A stretch of 64,000 bases of DNA from Phycicoccus avicenniae (GTDB taxonomy: Bacteria > Actinomycetota > Actinomycetes > Actinomycetales > Dermatophilaceae): NCBI RefSeq assembly GCF_018139485.1, contig NZ_JAGSNF010000004.1, positions 124,001-188,000 on the forward strand. The letters run 5' to 3'. Each line of letters begins with the position of its first letter. The first letter of the stretch is position 1. Made by a program: the position numbers and the translations under genes. Positions 7,265 to 17,001 of the stretch are shown in pieces. The notes beneath the pieces were generated by a model. The model made no database searches, was not told the DNA's origin, and was given only the letters and a program-made list of their open reading frames with translations.

Positions 7265-7855
7265 TCAGCCGTAGGTGTCGCGCGGGCCGCGGCCGTCCTG
7301 GGCCCGGTGCCGGCCGCGGGACCAGCTCGGGGCGCTCGGCCCGACGACCTTCAGCTGCTGGACCGTGCCCTCGCCCACCTCCTCCGCGAGCCGGCCCATG
7401 AGGCTGGACTCGAGCAGGCGCAGCTGGGTCGCCCACGCCGTCGAGTCGGCACGGACGGTGAGGACGCCGTCGACGAAGTCGGTCGGGTGGGAGTGCGACG
7501 CGATGTCCGGGCCGACGATGGCCGGCCACCGGCCGATGACCGAGCCGACGGCGACGTCCGCGGCCCAGCCCCGCTCGGTGACGAACCGGTCGATCTGGTC
7601 GCCGAGGAGCTGGGGGTCCCGTCCGCCCCGGGCTGCGCCTCGACGTCCGTCCGGGAGGTCCTTCGTCCGCCGCCGGGGCTTGAGCCCGGGCCGCAGCCCC
7701 TTGGCCTTCGCGGCCGCGCGGGCCCGGGCGAGCGCCTCGGCCGGTGCGAGGGTGCCGTCCTCGCCGTCACCCGTCGGCACGTCGTCACCGACCGGGGCGC
7801 CGTCACCCGTCGACGACGTGTCCTCGCCCGGGTCCTCGGCGTCAGACGGAGGCAT
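7265..7855 (-). CDS. dciA: DciA-like protein (DUF721), replicative helicase loader/operator
   Basis: 196 residues. A long disordered acidic then basic N-terminus (about 1-90, with the [16 protein letters not shown] patch) precedes the DUF721 core: [60 protein letters not shown]. DciA is the ancestral partner of DnaB in bacteria lacking DnaC/DnaI. It overlaps the recF stop by 14 bp and so belongs to the dnaN-gnd-recF-dciA series. Unusually, gyrB does not follow; the next gene is a convergent TetR regulator. Confidence 0.87.
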   Translation of the reverse strand: MPPSDAEDPGEDTSSTGDGAPVGDDVPTGDGEDGTLAPAEALARARAAAKAKGLRPGLKPRRRTKDLPDGRRGAARGGRDPQLLGDQIDRFVTERGWAADVAVGSVIGRWPAIVGPDIASHSHPTDFVDGVLTVRADSTAWATQLRLLESSLMGRLAEEVGEGTVQQLKVVGPSAPSWSRGRHRAQDGRGPRDTYG

Positions 7856-9092
7856 CGTCGGGCTCCGTGCCCTGGTCGGGCTCCGCGCTCGCGTCCGGCG
7901 GACCGCCGACGGCCCCGAGCGTCACCGGGACCGTCCGACCGGTGAGGGACTCCGGGACGTCCTCGGGGACCGCAGCGGTGACGAGCACCTGCTCGCAGTC
8001 GGCGACCATCGCCGCGAGCCGCTCGCGGCGGCCGGAGTCGAGCTCGGCGAACACGTCGTCGAGGACGAGCACGGGGTCGTCACCGAGGTCGGTCCGCAGC
8101 AGCTGGAAGGCCGCGATCCGCATCCCGAGGGCGAACGACCACGACTCGCCGTGGCTCGCGTAGCCCTTGGCCGGGAGGTCGCCGAGGGAGAGGACGACGT
8201 CGTCGCGGTGCGGCCCGACGAGACACTGCCCGCGCTCGACCTCCTGGTCCCGGACCTCGCCGAGCGAGGTGATGACCTCCTCGTGCAGCTCGGCGACCTC
8301 GGGGACCTCGGCGGCGGCGATCCGGGCGCTCGTCGCCTCGCGCAGCGATGACCGGTAGGCGACCCGGGCGTCGGACTGACCGGCGCTCACCGCGTCGTAG
8401 GCGCTCGTGAGGAACGGCGCGAGGTCGCGCAGCAACCGCAGCCGGGCGTAGAGGAGCTGGGACCCGACCCCGGCGAGCTGGGCGTCCCACACCTCGAGGG
8501 TGTGCAGCGCCGAGGCCGTCTCGGCCGCGGGGTCGACGGCGTCGGCGCCGGGTCGACGGCGACCACGACCCCGCCGGGAGAGGTAGGGCTGGGCCGACTT
8601 CAGGAGGGCGGAGCGCTGCTTGACGATCCGGTCGTACTCCTGCCGGACCCCGGCCCAGCGGGGCTGCCGCGCGACGAGCAGGTCGTCGAGGAACCGTCGC
8701 CGCTCGCCGGGGTCGCCCTTGACGAGGGCGAGGTCCTCCGGCGCGAAGAGCACGGTCCGCAGCGACCCGAGGACCTCACGGGGCCGGACGGGGGAGCGGT
8801 TGAGGCGGGCCCGGTTCGCCCGCCCCGGCGTGATCTCCAGCTCGACGAGGGTCTCGCGGCCCTCCCGGACGACGGCTCCGCGCACGACGGCCCGTTCCGC
8901 CCCGAAGCGCACGAGCGGCGCGTCGGTCGCGACCCGGTGGCTGGAGAGCGACGCGAGGTAGCCGATCGCCTCGACGAGGTTGGTCTTGCCCTGCCCGTTG
9001 AGGCCGACGAGCGTCGTCACCCCGGGCTCGAGCGGCAGCTCGGCGGTCGGGTAGCTGCGGAAGTCGGCGACCGACAGGTGCCGGACGTGCAC
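7842..9092 (-). CDS. recF: DNA replication and repair protein RecF
   Basis: 416-residue SMC-like ATPase that loads RecA at gaps through RecFOR. Walker A is GLNGQGKT (about 29-36); the ABC signature and Walker B appear near the C-terminus as [17 protein letters not shown] and [15 protein letters not shown]. RecF hallmarks include ADFRSY near the start and [27 protein letters not shown] basic insert [20 protein letters not shown] interrupts the middle, and a Pro/Asp/Glu tail extends the usual length slightly. The GTG at 9092 follows gnd's stop by eight bases; it is the first in-frame start before the [11 protein letters not shown] motif. Confidence 0.95.
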   Translation of the reverse strand: MHVRHLSVADFRSYPTAELPLEPGVTTLVGLNGQGKTNLVEAIGYLASLSSHRVATDAPLVRFGAERAVVRGAVVREGRETLVELEITPGRANRARLNRSPVRPREVLGSLRTVLFAPEDLALVKGDPGERRRFLDDLLVARQPRWAGVRQEYDRIVKQRSALLKSAQPYLSRRGRGRRRPGADAVDPAAETASALHTLEVWDAQLAGVGSQLLYARLRLLRDLAPFLTSAYDAVSAGQSDARVAYRSSLREATSARIAAAEVPEVAELHEEVITSLGEVRDQEVERGQCLVGPHRDDVVLSLGDLPAKGYASHGESWSFALGMRIAAFQLLRTDLGDDPVLVLDDVFAELDSGRRERLAAMVADCEQVLVTAAVPEDVPESLTGRTVPVTLGAVGGPPDASAEPDQGTEPDDASV

Positions 9093-9100
9093 CCCGGGTG

Positions 9101-10240
9101 TCAGCCCTTCTTCGTCGTGCGCTTCGCGGCGGCCTTCGTGCCACCGGTCTTCTTCGCACCGCCGCTGCGGGTCGCCGCCTTCTTCGTCGTGCCCGAGCCC
9201 GTGCGGCCGGGGGAGGCCGGGCCCGCCGTGCTCGCCTGCGCCGACTTCTTCGCGGCGGTCCTCTTCGACGGGGCCTTCTCCTTGCGGGCGGCCTTCTTCG
9301 TCGCCGCGTCGGCGCTCGCGACACCGGCCTTGGCCTCGGCGCGCAGCTTCTGCCCCTCGGCGACGGTCATCACCTGGTGGCCGCCGAAGCCGCCGCGCAG
9401 CGCCGCGACGGCCTGCATCGTCGGCGAGACCTCCTGACGGGAGGCGAACCGGGAGAAGAGCGAGGCGGTGATGACGGGCATCGGCACCGCGAGCTCGATG
9501 GCCTCCTCGACGGTCCACCGACCCTCGCCGGAGTCGGAGGTGTAGTCCGAGACGTCGTCGAGGGTGGGGTTCTCCTCGAGGGCGTCGACCATGAGGTCGA
9601 GCAGCCAGGAGCGCACGACGGTGCCGCGGCTCCACGCCTTGAAGGCGCCCGGGACGTCGTCGACGATGTCCTTCTTCATGAGGAGCTCGAAGCCCTCGGC
9701 GTACGCGGCCATGAGGCCGTACTCGATGCCGTTGTGGACCATCTTCGTGTAGTGGCCGGCGCCGACCTTGCCGGCGTGGACGAAGCCCTCGTCCCGCGGG
9801 CCCTCGGGGCGCAGCGCGTCGAAGATCGGCATCGCCTTGCGGACGTTGGTCTTCGTGCCGCCGGCCATGAGGCCGTAGCCGTTCTCGAGGCCCCAGATGC
9901 CGCCGGAGACGCCGCAGTCGACGTAGCCGACGCCCTGCTCCTTGAGGATCCGCTCGTTCTCCGCGTCGTCGGTCCACTTGCTGTTGCCGCCGTCGATGAC
10001 GAGGTCACCCGTGTCGAGGAGGTCGGCGAGGGCGGCGACGGTGTCCCGGGTCGGCTTGCCGTGCGGCACCATGACCCAGACGACGCGGGGGCCGCTCAGC
10101 TGCTTCACCATGTCGGCGAGGCTGCTCGCGTCCGAGACCTGTGCGTTGCGGTCGTACCCGACGACCTCGTGTCCCGCGCGGCGGAGCCGCTCGCGCATGT
10201 TGCCGCCCATCTTCCCCAGGCCGACGAGTCCCAGCTGCAT
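9101..10240 (-). CDS. gnd: 6-phosphogluconate dehydrogenase (decarboxylating), short type, with Lys/Ala-rich C-terminal tail
   Basis: Oxidises 6-phosphogluconate to ribulose 5-phosphate in the pentose phosphate pathway. The NAD(P) loop [12 protein letters not shown] opens the protein; [21 protein letters not shown] and [18 protein letters not shown] are the substrate and catalytic segments (Lys and Asn conserved). The enzyme proper ends near residue 305 at [10 protein letters not shown], as in the about 300-residue GndA form. Another 70 or so residues follow, made almost only of Lys, Ala, Thr, Ser and Gly, like a histone-H1-type tail. Position between dnaN and recF is usual in actinobacteria. 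The tail is unusual and suggests nucleic-acid association. Confidence 0.92.
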   Translation of the reverse strand: MQLGLVGLGKMGGNMRERLRRAGHEVVGYDRNAQVSDASSLADMVKQLSGPRVVWVMVPHGKPTRDTVAALADLLDTGDLVIDGGNSKWTDDAENERILKEQGVGYVDCGVSGGIWGLENGYGLMAGGTKTNVRKAMPIFDALRPEGPRDEGFVHAGKVGAGHYTKMVHNGIEYGLMAAYAEGFELLMKKDIVDDVPGAFKAWSRGTVVRSWLLDLMVDALEENPTLDDVSDYTSDSGEGRWTVEEAIELAVPMPVITASLFSRFASRQEVSPTMQAVAALRGGFGGHQVMTVAEGQKLRAEAKAGVASADAATKKAARKEKAPSKRTAAKKSAQASTAGPASPGRTGSGTTKKAATRSGGAKKTGGTKAAAKRTTKKG

Positions 10241-10350
10241 CCGATGCTCCTTGGTGTGCGTGTGGCGTGCGTCTCGCTCACCGGCAGGCTATCGGTGCCA
10301 CCGGGGGCCGGCGCCAGGGCCGCCCGTCGGGGAGGGCGCCCGGCGCCGGG

Positions 10351-11484
10351 TCAGGAGGCGTAACGGACCGGCATGATGACGTAGCGGTACGAGGTGTCGG
10401 CCTCGCCGTCCTGCTCCTTCTGACCGGAGAGCACCGCCGGCCGCGAGGCCTGGGTGAAGGAGATCCGCGACCAGTCCGTGCCCACCTGGCCCAGCCCGTC
10501 GAGCAGGTAGGTCGGGTTGAAGGCGATCTCGATCTCGGGACCGGTGAGCGCGCACTCGACGGCCTCGGAGGCCTGGGCGTCGTCACCGGTGCCCGCCTCG
10601 ATGGCGACCTGGCCGTCGCCGAACCGCAGCCGCACCGGAGTGTTGCGCTCGGCGACGAGCGCGACGCGCTTGACCGCCTCGACGAGCTCGTCGGTGCGCA
10701 CCACGGCCTCGGTGTCGGACGTCGTCGGGAAGATCGAGGCGACCTTCGGGTACTCGCCGTCGAGCAGCCGGGTCGTCGTGCGGCGCCGCCCGGCCTCGAA
10801 CCCGGCGAGGCCGTCGCCCCCGGCCGTGGCCCCCAGCGCGACGTCGATCGAGCCGCTCGCGCCGAGGCTGCGGGCGGTCTCGGAGAGGGTGCGGGCCGGC
10901 ACGAGGACGACGTGGCTCGCGTCGGTGGCGGTCGGGCTCCACGTGATCTCGCGCATCGCGAGCCGGTACCGGTCGGTGGCGAGGAGGGTCATCTTGTCGC
11001 CGTCGACCTCGACCCGGACGCCGGTGAGGATGGGGAGGGTGTCCCCGCGGTCGGCCGCGACCGAGACCTGCGCGACGGCCTGCGTGAAGACGTGGCCGTC
11101 GACCGAGCCGGTGGGCTCGGGGGCGGTCGGCAGGGTGGGGTAGTCGTCGGCGGGCATCCGCAGGAGGCTGAAGCGGGAGGCGCCGCACGTGACCTGGACC
11201 TTGGACCCGTCGGCGACGACGTCGATCGGGCGGTTCGGCAGGTTGCGCGAGATGTCGGCGAGCAGGCGTCCGAGCACGAGGACGGTGCCGGCCTCGGTGA
11301 CGTCGGCGGCGACGGTGACGCGTGCGGAGACCTCGTAGTCGAAGGCGCTGAGGGTGAGGGTGCCGTCGTCGGACGCCTCGAGGAGGATCCCGGCGAGGAC
11401 CGGGACGGGCGGGCGCGCCGGCAGACCACGGGCCACCCAGGTGACGGCCTCGGCGAGGACGTCGCGCTCGACGCGGAACTTCAC
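10351..11484 (-). CDS. dnaN: DNA polymerase III subunit beta (sliding clamp)
   Basis: 377 residues, three clamp repeats. It starts GTG (KFRVERDVLAEAVTWVARGLPARPPVPVLAGILLE) and ends with the family-type YRYVIMPVRYAS, in which the MPVR turn is characteristic. It encircles DNA as a dimer and tethers the polymerase; the hydrophobic cleft region is intact. It follows oriC and is transcribed in the same direction as dnaA, with gnd, recF and dciA downstream. A purine-rich AAAAGGCGG lies just before the start. Confidence 0.97.
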   Translation of the reverse strand: MKFRVERDVLAEAVTWVARGLPARPPVPVLAGILLEASDDGTLTLSAFDYEVSARVTVAADVTEAGTVLVLGRLLADISRNLPNRPIDVVADGSKVQVTCGASRFSLLRMPADDYPTLPTAPEPTGSVDGHVFTQAVAQVSVAADRGDTLPILTGVRVEVDGDKMTLLATDRYRLAMREITWSPTATDASHVVLVPARTLSETARSLGASGSIDVALGATAGGDGLAGFEAGRRRTTTRLLDGEYPKVASIFPTTSDTEAVVRTDELVEAVKRVALVAERNTPVRLRFGDGQVAIEAGTGDDAQASEAVECALTGPEIEIAFNPTYLLDGLGQVGTDWSRISFTQASRPAVLSGQKEQDGEADTSYRYVIMPVRYAS

Positions 11485-12172
11485 GGCTGACCGCCTTTTC
11501 CGGCGCGGCCCGTCCGCGCCTCACGTGTGGTGCTGGTGCTCCCCCGCCGCGGGCCGACCGGCCCGGCACAGGGAGGAATGACATTAGTGCACGCCGGGAC
11601 GCGGCGACACCTGACCGGGAGCACTCCTCGGGGAGGTCTGTCGGTGGCCGGTGACAGGGTCGGAAGGCGGTCGGGGTCAGGGGGCTCCACAGGGTCGTGG
11701 TCGGGGTGGATCGATGCCGGGAGAGGACTCATCGCAGTGGTAGGAGCTGTGGAGACTGTGGACGACGGGACGTCCGCGCAGGTCGCGGGCCGCACGAGGG
11801 CTGTGGGTGGAGCGTGGGGCAGCCGGTGGAGGAGGGAGCGACGGTGTTGACGGCCATCGGCGGTTCACATCGCGTCCACCGCGGGTCCGTCGGTCGTCCA
11901 CGTGTCGGGGCGGGTTGTCCACAGTCGTCCACAGGGGGTTGTGGACAGCGGTCTCGTGGGCCGGCCGTCGACGCGGAGGGACGGGGGTTTTCCACAGGGT
12001 CCGTACCCAGGGGTGGACGACGGGGGCCCGGACGCTCGTCGGGGGTCCCGGAGGGCGGGGTCCAGGGAGGACGCAGCCTCGTCGCTGTCGAAGGTTCGAC
12101 GGAGGTTGTACACCGGGTGGGGACAACCTGTGGACGACGGCGTGGACGAGGACGGTGCTCCTGGGGAGGAGG
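11485..12172. other. oriC, replication origin between dnaA and dnaN
   Basis: 688 bp without a gene. DnaA boxes: TTGTCCACA at 11915-11923 (perfect), TCGTCCACA at 11925-11933, TTTTCCACA at 11988-11996. On the other strand are TCGTCCACA at 11757-11765, CTGTCCACA at 11940-11948 and TCGTCCACA at 12129-12137. More degenerate GTCCAC copies lie between (about 11683, 11893, 12013). The densest run is 11915-11996. No strongly AT-rich unwinding element stands out; the least GC-rich patch, around 11575-11592 (GGAATGACATTAGTGC), is a weak candidate. Confidence 0.88.
11915..11996. promoter_or_regulatory. Core DnaA-box cluster of oriC
   Basis: Four DnaA boxes in 82 bp: TTGTCCACA, TCGTCCACA, an inverted CTGTCCACA and TTTTCCACA. 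This is the highest density in the intergenic region. Confidence 0.8.
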
Positions 12173-13750
12173 TCAGCTCGACTGCTGCTTGATCCGGTTC
12201 GTCAGCTCGGTCACCTGGTTGTAGATCGCGCGGCGCTCGGCCATGAGCTGGCGGATCTTCTTCTCGGCGTGCATGACGGTCGTGTGGTCCCGTCCGCCGA
12301 ACTGCTGCCCGATCTTCGGCAGCGACATCTCGGTGAGCTCGCGACACAGGTACATCGCGATCTGGCGCGCCGTGACGAGCACCCGGGAGCGGGACTGGCC
12401 CTGGAGGTCCTCGATCGTCAGCCCGAAGTAGGCCGCGGTCTGGGCGATGATCGTCGCCGGCGTCACCTGGCTGCCGGCGTCGTCGGGGATGAGGTCGCGC
12501 AGGACGATCTCGGCGAGGCTCATGTCGACCGGCTGACGGTTGAGGCTCGCGAACGCCGTGACCCGGATGAGGGCGCCCTCGAGCTCGCGGATGTTCGTCG
12601 AGATCCGCGAGGCGATGAACTCGTGGACGTCCTCGGGGACCGACAGCCGCTCCTGGATCGCCTTCTTGCGCAGGATCGCGATCCGGGTCTCGAGGTCCGG
12701 CGGCTGGACGTCGGTGAGCAGGCCCATCTCGAACCGGCTGCGCATCCGGGCCTCGAAGCCGGTGAGCAGCTTCGGCGGCACGTCGCTCGTGATGACGACC
12801 TGCTTGCCGGCGTTGTGCAGGGTGTTGAAGGTGTGGAAGAACTCCTCCTGCGTCTGCACCTTGCCCTGCAGGAACTGGATGTCGTCGATGAGCAGGACGT
12901 CGACGTCGCGGTACCGCCGCTGGAAGTTCGCCGCCTTGTCGTCGCGGATGCTGTTGATGAAGTCGTTCGTGAACTCCTCCGAGTTCACGTACCGCACCTT
13001 GACCCCGCCGAACAGCGCGCGGGCGTAGTGGCCGATCGCGTGGAGCAGGTGGGTCTTGCCGAGCCCGGAGTCCCCGTAGACGAAGAGCGGGTTGTAGGCC
13101 TTCGCGGGTGCCTCGGCGACGGCGACGGCGGCCGCGTGGGCGAACCGGTTGGACGCGCCGATGACGAAGGTGTCGAAGGTGTACTTCGGGTTGAGCCGGG
13201 TCAGCTCGACCTGCTCGGGGACGACCGCCCCCGGGCGGGGGCGCCGCATGCCCGGGACCTCGACGAGGTCGGGTCCCCCGGTGTCGTCCTGGTCCGTCGG
13301 GGGCGGTGGTGCCGACGAGGACGCGGGCTGCGCCACCACGGTGAGGTCGGGGATGCCGGTGTCGCCGTCGTCGTCGAGGGCGAGGTCGTGGATGGCCTGG
13401 CGCCGGTCGGCGGCGCGCTCGGCGTGACCGTCGTCCGGCAGGGGGCCGCCGGTCGTCGGGGCGGGGAGGTCGGCGGTGGCCTGGGCGTCGGCGAGCGTCG
13501 GGTCGACGGTGACCGCCAGCCGGACCTCCCGCCCGACCCGGGCACTGAGGCTCTGCGTCACCCGGTCCCGCAGGCGGGTCTCGACCTGGTCCTTCGTGAA
13601 GTCGTTGGGGACCGCGATGAGGGCGGTGTCGTCGAGCAGGCCGACGAGCCGGGCGAGCGAGAGGAACGCGCGCTGCTGCGCCTGGATCCCGTCGTCGTCG
13701 AGCGCCTCGAGCGTCGTCTGCCACAGCTCGGCCATGGTGCGGTCCGGCAC
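12173..13750 (-). CDS. dnaA: Chromosomal replication initiator protein DnaA
   Basis: 525 residues. Domain I (about 1-85, [16 protein letters not shown]...) is followed by a long Asp/Pro/Ala-rich linker domain II. Domain III (AAA+) has Walker [12 protein letters not shown] (about 227-237), Walker [14 protein letters not shown] and the sensor regions. Domain IV carries the DNA-binding signature [15 protein letters not shown] (about 484-498). The GTG at 13750 is chosen because GGGGA lies a few bases upstream; an in-frame ATG at 13735 is an alternative. Two DnaA boxes upstream suggest autoregulation. Confidence 0.97.
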   Translation of the reverse strand: MPDRTMAELWQTTLEALDDDGIQAQQRAFLSLARLVGLLDDTALIAVPNDFTKDQVETRLRDRVTQSLSARVGREVRLAVTVDPTLADAQATADLPAPTTGGPLPDDGHAERAADRRQAIHDLALDDDGDTGIPDLTVVAQPASSSAPPPPTDQDDTGGPDLVEVPGMRRPRPGAVVPEQVELTRLNPKYTFDTFVIGASNRFAHAAAVAVAEAPAKAYNPLFVYGDSGLGKTHLLHAIGHYARALFGGVKVRYVNSEEFTNDFINSIRDDKAANFQRRYRDVDVLLIDDIQFLQGKVQTQEEFFHTFNTLHNAGKQVVITSDVPPKLLTGFEARMRSRFEMGLLTDVQPPDLETRIAILRKKAIQERLSVPEDVHEFIASRISTNIRELEGALIRVTAFASLNRQPVDMSLAEIVLRDLIPDDAGSQVTPATIIAQTAAYFGLTIEDLQGQSRSRVLVTARQIAMYLCRELTEMSLPKIGQQFGGRDHTTVMHAEKKIRQLMAERRAIYNQVTELTNRIKQQSS

Positions 13751-14130
13751 GTCGTCCCCGTTCCTCGTCTCGGTGTGGTCTCGTCCTCCGGCGACTCCGG
13801 CGCGAGCCGTCCACACCGTTGTCCACAGGCTGTGGGTACGTGACGGTAGCCCGGACGGGGGGTCGGCGTCGACCGCGGCCCCCCGGCGTGGCGTTCCCAC
13901 CATCGACGACGTCCCGTGCGATGGTAGAGGGTCGTGCGCGTCGGCGGGCGGGGACCGTCGGGTTTGGCCGCCGTGCTCACGCTCGGGTACCTTTGTGCGG
14001 TCGTCGGCTGTTTTCGCCTGCCCTTGACGCGCCGTTCCTCCCGCGGCCGCGGCACGGGCCCTCGATGACAGCCGACGAGGCTCCCCGACCACCGGGTCCA
14101 TCAGGGCCCATCAGTGCGAAAGAGACGACT
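13751..14130. promoter_or_regulatory. dnaA/rpmH divergent control region
   Basis: 380 bp without a gene. DnaA boxes CCGTCCACA (13807-13815) and TTGTCCACA (13819-13827) lie 57-77 bp before dnaA. TACCAT on the minus strand (13926-13921) is a candidate -10 for dnaA. For rpmH, TTGGCC (13964-13969) and TACCTT (13988-13993) with an 18-bp spacer form a candidate promoter, giving a leader of about 130 nt. Confidence 0.5.
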
Positions 14131-14268
14131 GTGAGCAAGCGGACCTTCCAGCCGAACAACCGCAAGCGTGCCAAGGTGCACGGCTTCCGTCTGCGGATGC
14201 GCACCCGTGCGGGCCGCGCGATCCTCGCCGGCCGCCGCCGCAAGGGTCGCGCCAAGCTCTCGGCCTGA
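14131..14268 (+). CDS. rpmH: 50S ribosomal protein L34
   Basis: 45 residues, highly basic. [19 protein letters not shown] and [19 protein letters not shown] are diagnostic of bacterial L34. It starts GTG, with a weak purine-rich AAAGAG before it. First gene of the rpmH-rnpA-yidD-yidC-jag-rsmG series leading away from the origin, the canonical bacterial order. Confidence 0.98.
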   Translation: MSKRTFQPNNRKRAKVHGFRLRMRTRAGRAILAGRRRKGRAKLSA

Positions 14269-14276
14269 GGGCGGTC

Positions 14277-14642
14277 GTGCTGCCGGCGCCGCACCGGCTC
14301 CGGGACCGCGCCGACTTCGCCACCACCGTGCGGGGTCGGAACGGGGCTCGAGCCGGGTCGCGCCTGCTCGTCGTCCACGCGGCTCGAACCGACGCGCGTG
14401 CGGGATGCCCGCCGCGCGTCGGTTTTGTCGTGTCCCGGGCGGTCGGTGGTGCCGTCGTCCGCAACCGGGTCAAGCGGCGGCTGCGGGCTCTCGCTGCTGC
14501 GAGGGTGCGGGCCCTGCCGTCCGGGGTCGACCTCGTCGTCCGCGCGAACCCCGCCGCGGCCGACGCCGTCTCGTCCCAGCTCGAGGCCGTCCTGGATCCG
14601 TTGTGGCACAAGGTGATCGGTCGGCTGGAGCCGGGGACGTGA
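14277..14642 (+). CDS. rnpA: Ribonuclease P protein component
   Basis: 121 residues; the protein cofactor that helps the RNase P ribozyme mature tRNA 5' ends. [20 protein letters not shown] opens the fold. [26 protein letters not shown] is the RNR signature, the basic helix that contacts P RNA. GTG start eight bases after rpmH; its last four bases overlap the yidD start (GTGA), implying coupled translation. Confidence 0.96.
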   Translation: MLPAPHRLRDRADFATTVRGRNGARAGSRLLVVHAARTDARAGCPPRVGFVVSRAVGGAVVRNRVKRRLRALAAARVRALPSGVDLVVRANPAAADAVSSQLEAVLDPLWHKVIGRLEPGT

Positions 14643-14959
14643 GCGTCGGCCGGCTCGTGGCCCTCCCGCTGCTCTGGCTCGTGCGCGGGTACCAGCGCTT
14701 CGTCAGCCCGCTGCGTCCCCCGACGTGCCGATACTACCCGTCGTGCAGCAACTACGCGGTCACCGCGATCGAGCGCTTCGGTCCCCTGCGGGGTCCGTGG
14801 ATGGCGCTCCGGCGACTGTTCCGGTGCCACCCGTGGACCCCGGGGGGTGTGGACCACGTGCCGGACCGTGACCCCACGACCGGTCGACCGGTCCCGGGGA
14901 CGACCGGACCCAAGCCCTACCGAGGAACTCCCACCGACGCCGAGACGTCGCACCACTGA
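14639..14959 (+). CDS. yidD: Membrane protein insertion efficiency factor YidD
   Basis: 106 residues. An amphipathic N-terminus ([21 protein letters not shown]) is followed by the family motif [26 protein letters not shown] and then CHPWTPGG, with the three conserved Cys. Known to assist YidC-dependent insertion. The Pro/Thr/Asp-rich C-terminus is longer than in E. coli. GTG start overlapping rnpA's stop. Confidence 0.94.
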   Translation: MSVGRLVALPLLWLVRGYQRFVSPLRPPTCRYYPSCSNYAVTAIERFGPLRGPWMALRRLFRCHPWTPGGVDHVPDRDPTTGRPVPGTTGPKPYRGTPTDAETSHH

Positions 14960-15020
14960 CCCGCCCCGTCACCGCCGGTGACATCCCGAGGCCGGCCCCA
15001 CCGGCGCAGCGAAGGACATC

Positions 15021-16217
15021 ATGGTCGACCTGTTCAACAGCATCATGGCCCCGATCGAGTGGCTCGTGGCCACGATCATGTACGGCTTCCACGCCGTCCT
15101 CACGGAGCTCGGGATGCCCGAGGCCAGCGGGTGGACCTGGACGCTGTCGATCGTCGGGCTCGTGCTCGTCATGCGCGCGGCGATGATCCCGCTGTTCGTC
15201 CGGCAGATCAACGCCTCGCGCAAGCTGCAAATGATCCAGCCCGAGATCCAGAAGATCCAGAAGAAGTACAAGGGCAAGTCGGATCCGGAGTCCCGCCAGG
15301 CGATGACCCAGGAGACGATGGAGCTGTACAAGAAGGAGGGCACCAACCCCTTCTCCTCGTGCCTCCCCATCCTCGTGCAGTCGCCGTTCTTCTTCGGCCT
15401 GTTCCGGGTGCTCAACGGCCTCGACGAGATGGCGAGCGGTCAGCGCGAGGCGATCGGCCCGCTGAGCCGTGAGCTCGCGGCGCAGGCCGAGTCCGCGGAC
15501 ATCTTCGGGGCCCAGCTCTCCGACACGTTCATGGGCACGTTCGACGCGGGGTTCCCCGGGAACAGCATCTGGCAGGTGCGCGTCGTCACCGTCGTCCTGG
15601 TCATCCTCATGTCGGCGACGACCTTCCTCACCCAGCGCCAGCTGATGACGAAGAACATGCCGCAGTCGGCCCTCGACAGCCCCTTCGCCAAGCAGCAGAA
15701 GATGCTGCTCTACGTCTTCCCGATCATCTTCGCCGTGTCCGGCGTCAACTTCCCGATCGGTGTCCTCATCTACTGGTTCACGACGAACGTGTGGTCGATG
15801 ACCCAGCAGTTCTACGTCATCCGCCGGATGCCGGCCCCCGGGTCCGCGGCCGAGAAGGCCTACCACGAGCGGCTCCGTCGCAAGGGCAAGCCCGTCCCCG
15901 GCGAGGCCGAGAAGGCCGAGGCGGAGGCCGAGGAGGCCGCGCGCCCCACGGGCCAGCGAGTCCAGCCGAAGTCGAAGAAGCGGGCCAAGAACAGCGCAGC
16001 CAAGCCGGCGGCGACCGGTGACGCCCCCGCTGCAGAGGCTGTGGCGTCGGACGAGCCCTCCTCGGGGGCGACGACCGCAGCCGACGACGCCTCCGCGGCC
16101 GGTGGTGGTTCCGCGAACGGCACGCGTCCGGCGGCCACCGGGACGAACGGGTCCGGACCCGGCCGGCAGACGCCGAAGAAGAAGTCCAAGAAGCAGAACC
16201 AGCGGTCCCGCCGCTGA
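15021..16217 (+). CDS. yidC: Membrane protein insertase YidC/OxaI
   Basis: 398 residues. Inserts and folds inner-membrane proteins with or without Sec. The core 60KD_IMP domain is clear: IEWLVATIMYGFHAVL (first TM), the hydrophilic groove region VLVMRAAMIPLFVRQINASRKLQ with the conserved Arg, then the CLPILVQSPFFFGLFRVL hairpin and three further TMs, ending near residue 275. The last 120 residues are a Lys/Glu/Ala-rich cytoplasmic tail finishing KKKSKKQNQRSRR, of the ribosome-contacting type. ATG preceded by GAAGGA. Confidence 0.95.
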   Translation: MVDLFNSIMAPIEWLVATIMYGFHAVLTELGMPEASGWTWTLSIVGLVLVMRAAMIPLFVRQINASRKLQMIQPEIQKIQKKYKGKSDPESRQAMTQETMELYKKEGTNPFSSCLPILVQSPFFFGLFRVLNGLDEMASGQREAIGPLSRELAAQAESADIFGAQLSDTFMGTFDAGFPGNSIWQVRVVTVVLVILMSATTFLTQRQLMTKNMPQSALDSPFAKQQKMLLYVFPIIFAVSGVNFPIGVLIYWFTTNVWSMTQQFYVIRRMPAPGSAAEKAYHERLRRKGKPVPGEAEKAEAEAEEAARPTGQRVQPKSKKRAKNSAAKPAATGDAPAAEAVASDEPSSGATTAADDASAAGGGSANGTRPAATGTNGSGPGRQTPKKKSKKQNQRSRR

Positions 16218-16260
16218 GCGGTGACCGATCGACCTCCAGGACCCCGAGACAGGGAGTGGC

Positions 16261-16986
16261 ATGACCGACCAGCGCAGTGACGAGCAGACGACGACGGACC
16301 GCGAGGAGGTTCTCGCGCAGACGGGCGCCGCACAGACGCCCGCCGCCGTGGGGAGCGACGAAGGCACCTCGACCACCCCCGGCGGCGCGGCGGACGCGAC
16401 CGAGGAGGTCATGTCCGGCGCCGCATCCGGCGCGGGCGAGGAGAGGCGGAGCGAGGAGACCGAGGGCCTCACGGCGGGTACCGCCGACGCCGACCGGGCG
16501 GCCGGGTCCGGCACCCGTCGCGCGCAGCTCGAGCGCGAGGGTGAGATCGCCGCGGACTTCATCGAGACGCTCCTCGACATCTGCGACCTCGACGGGGACC
16601 TGGACGTCGACATCGACGGGGACCGGGCGGCTGTCTCCCTTGTCGACAGCGACGAGGGTCGCGTCCCGCGCCGTCTCGTCGGTGGGGACGGAGAGGTGCT
16701 CGACGCGCTCCAGGAGCTCACCCGTCTGGCGGTGAAGTCCCAGACCGGGGAGCGCAGCCGGCTCATGCTCGACATCGCCGGTCACCGCGCCGATGTCCGG
16801 GCCGGCCTCGTCAAGCTGGCCAAGGACGCGATCTCGGAGGTGCGATCGTCCGGCAGCGCGACGTCGCTGTCGCCGATGACCGCCTTCGAGCGCAAGGTCG
16901 TCCACGACGAGGTGCTCGCCGCCGGACTCGTGTCGGAGTCCGAGGGCAGCGAGCCCCGGCGGTACGTCGTCATCAGCCCCGCCTGA
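16261..16986 (+). CDS. jag: Jag/KhpB-like R3H-domain RNA-binding protein
   Basis: 241 residues. The first 85 are acidic and disordered. Then comes a KH-like domain (AADFIETLLDICDLDGDLDVDIDGDRAAVSLV ... GEVLDALQELTRLAVKSQTG) and a C-terminal R3H domain (SPMTAFERKVVHDEV, with the Arg-x3-His signature). Homologues bind RNA and influence cell elongation together with KhpA. It lies in its usual place after yidC, with AGGGAG before the ATG. Its stop is followed at once by a parS-like site spanning the rsmG start. Confidence 0.92.
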   Translation: MTDQRSDEQTTTDREEVLAQTGAAQTPAAVGSDEGTSTTPGGAADATEEVMSGAASGAGEERRSEETEGLTAGTADADRAAGSGTRRAQLEREGEIAADFIETLLDICDLDGDLDVDIDGDRAAVSLVDSDEGRVPRRLVGGDGEVLDALQELTRLAVKSQTGERSRLMLDIAGHRADVRAGLVKLAKDAISEVRSSGSATSLSPMTAFERKVVHDEVLAAGLVSESEGSEPRRYVVISPA

Positions 16987-16987
16987 C

Positions 16988-17001
16988 GTTTCACGTGGAA
17001 C
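16988..17001. promoter_or_regulatory. parS-like site (one mismatch) over the rsmG start
   Basis: GTTTCACGTGGAAC matches 13 of 14 positions of the ParB-binding consensus GTTTCACGTGAAAC. The central GTG is the rsmG initiation codon. Confidence 0.7.

Noticed and set aside
14760..16775. 671-residue minus-strand frame opposite yidC/jag
   Set aside because: The plus strand encodes unmistakable YidC and Jag; the antisense product is low-complexity Leu/Arg/Asp.
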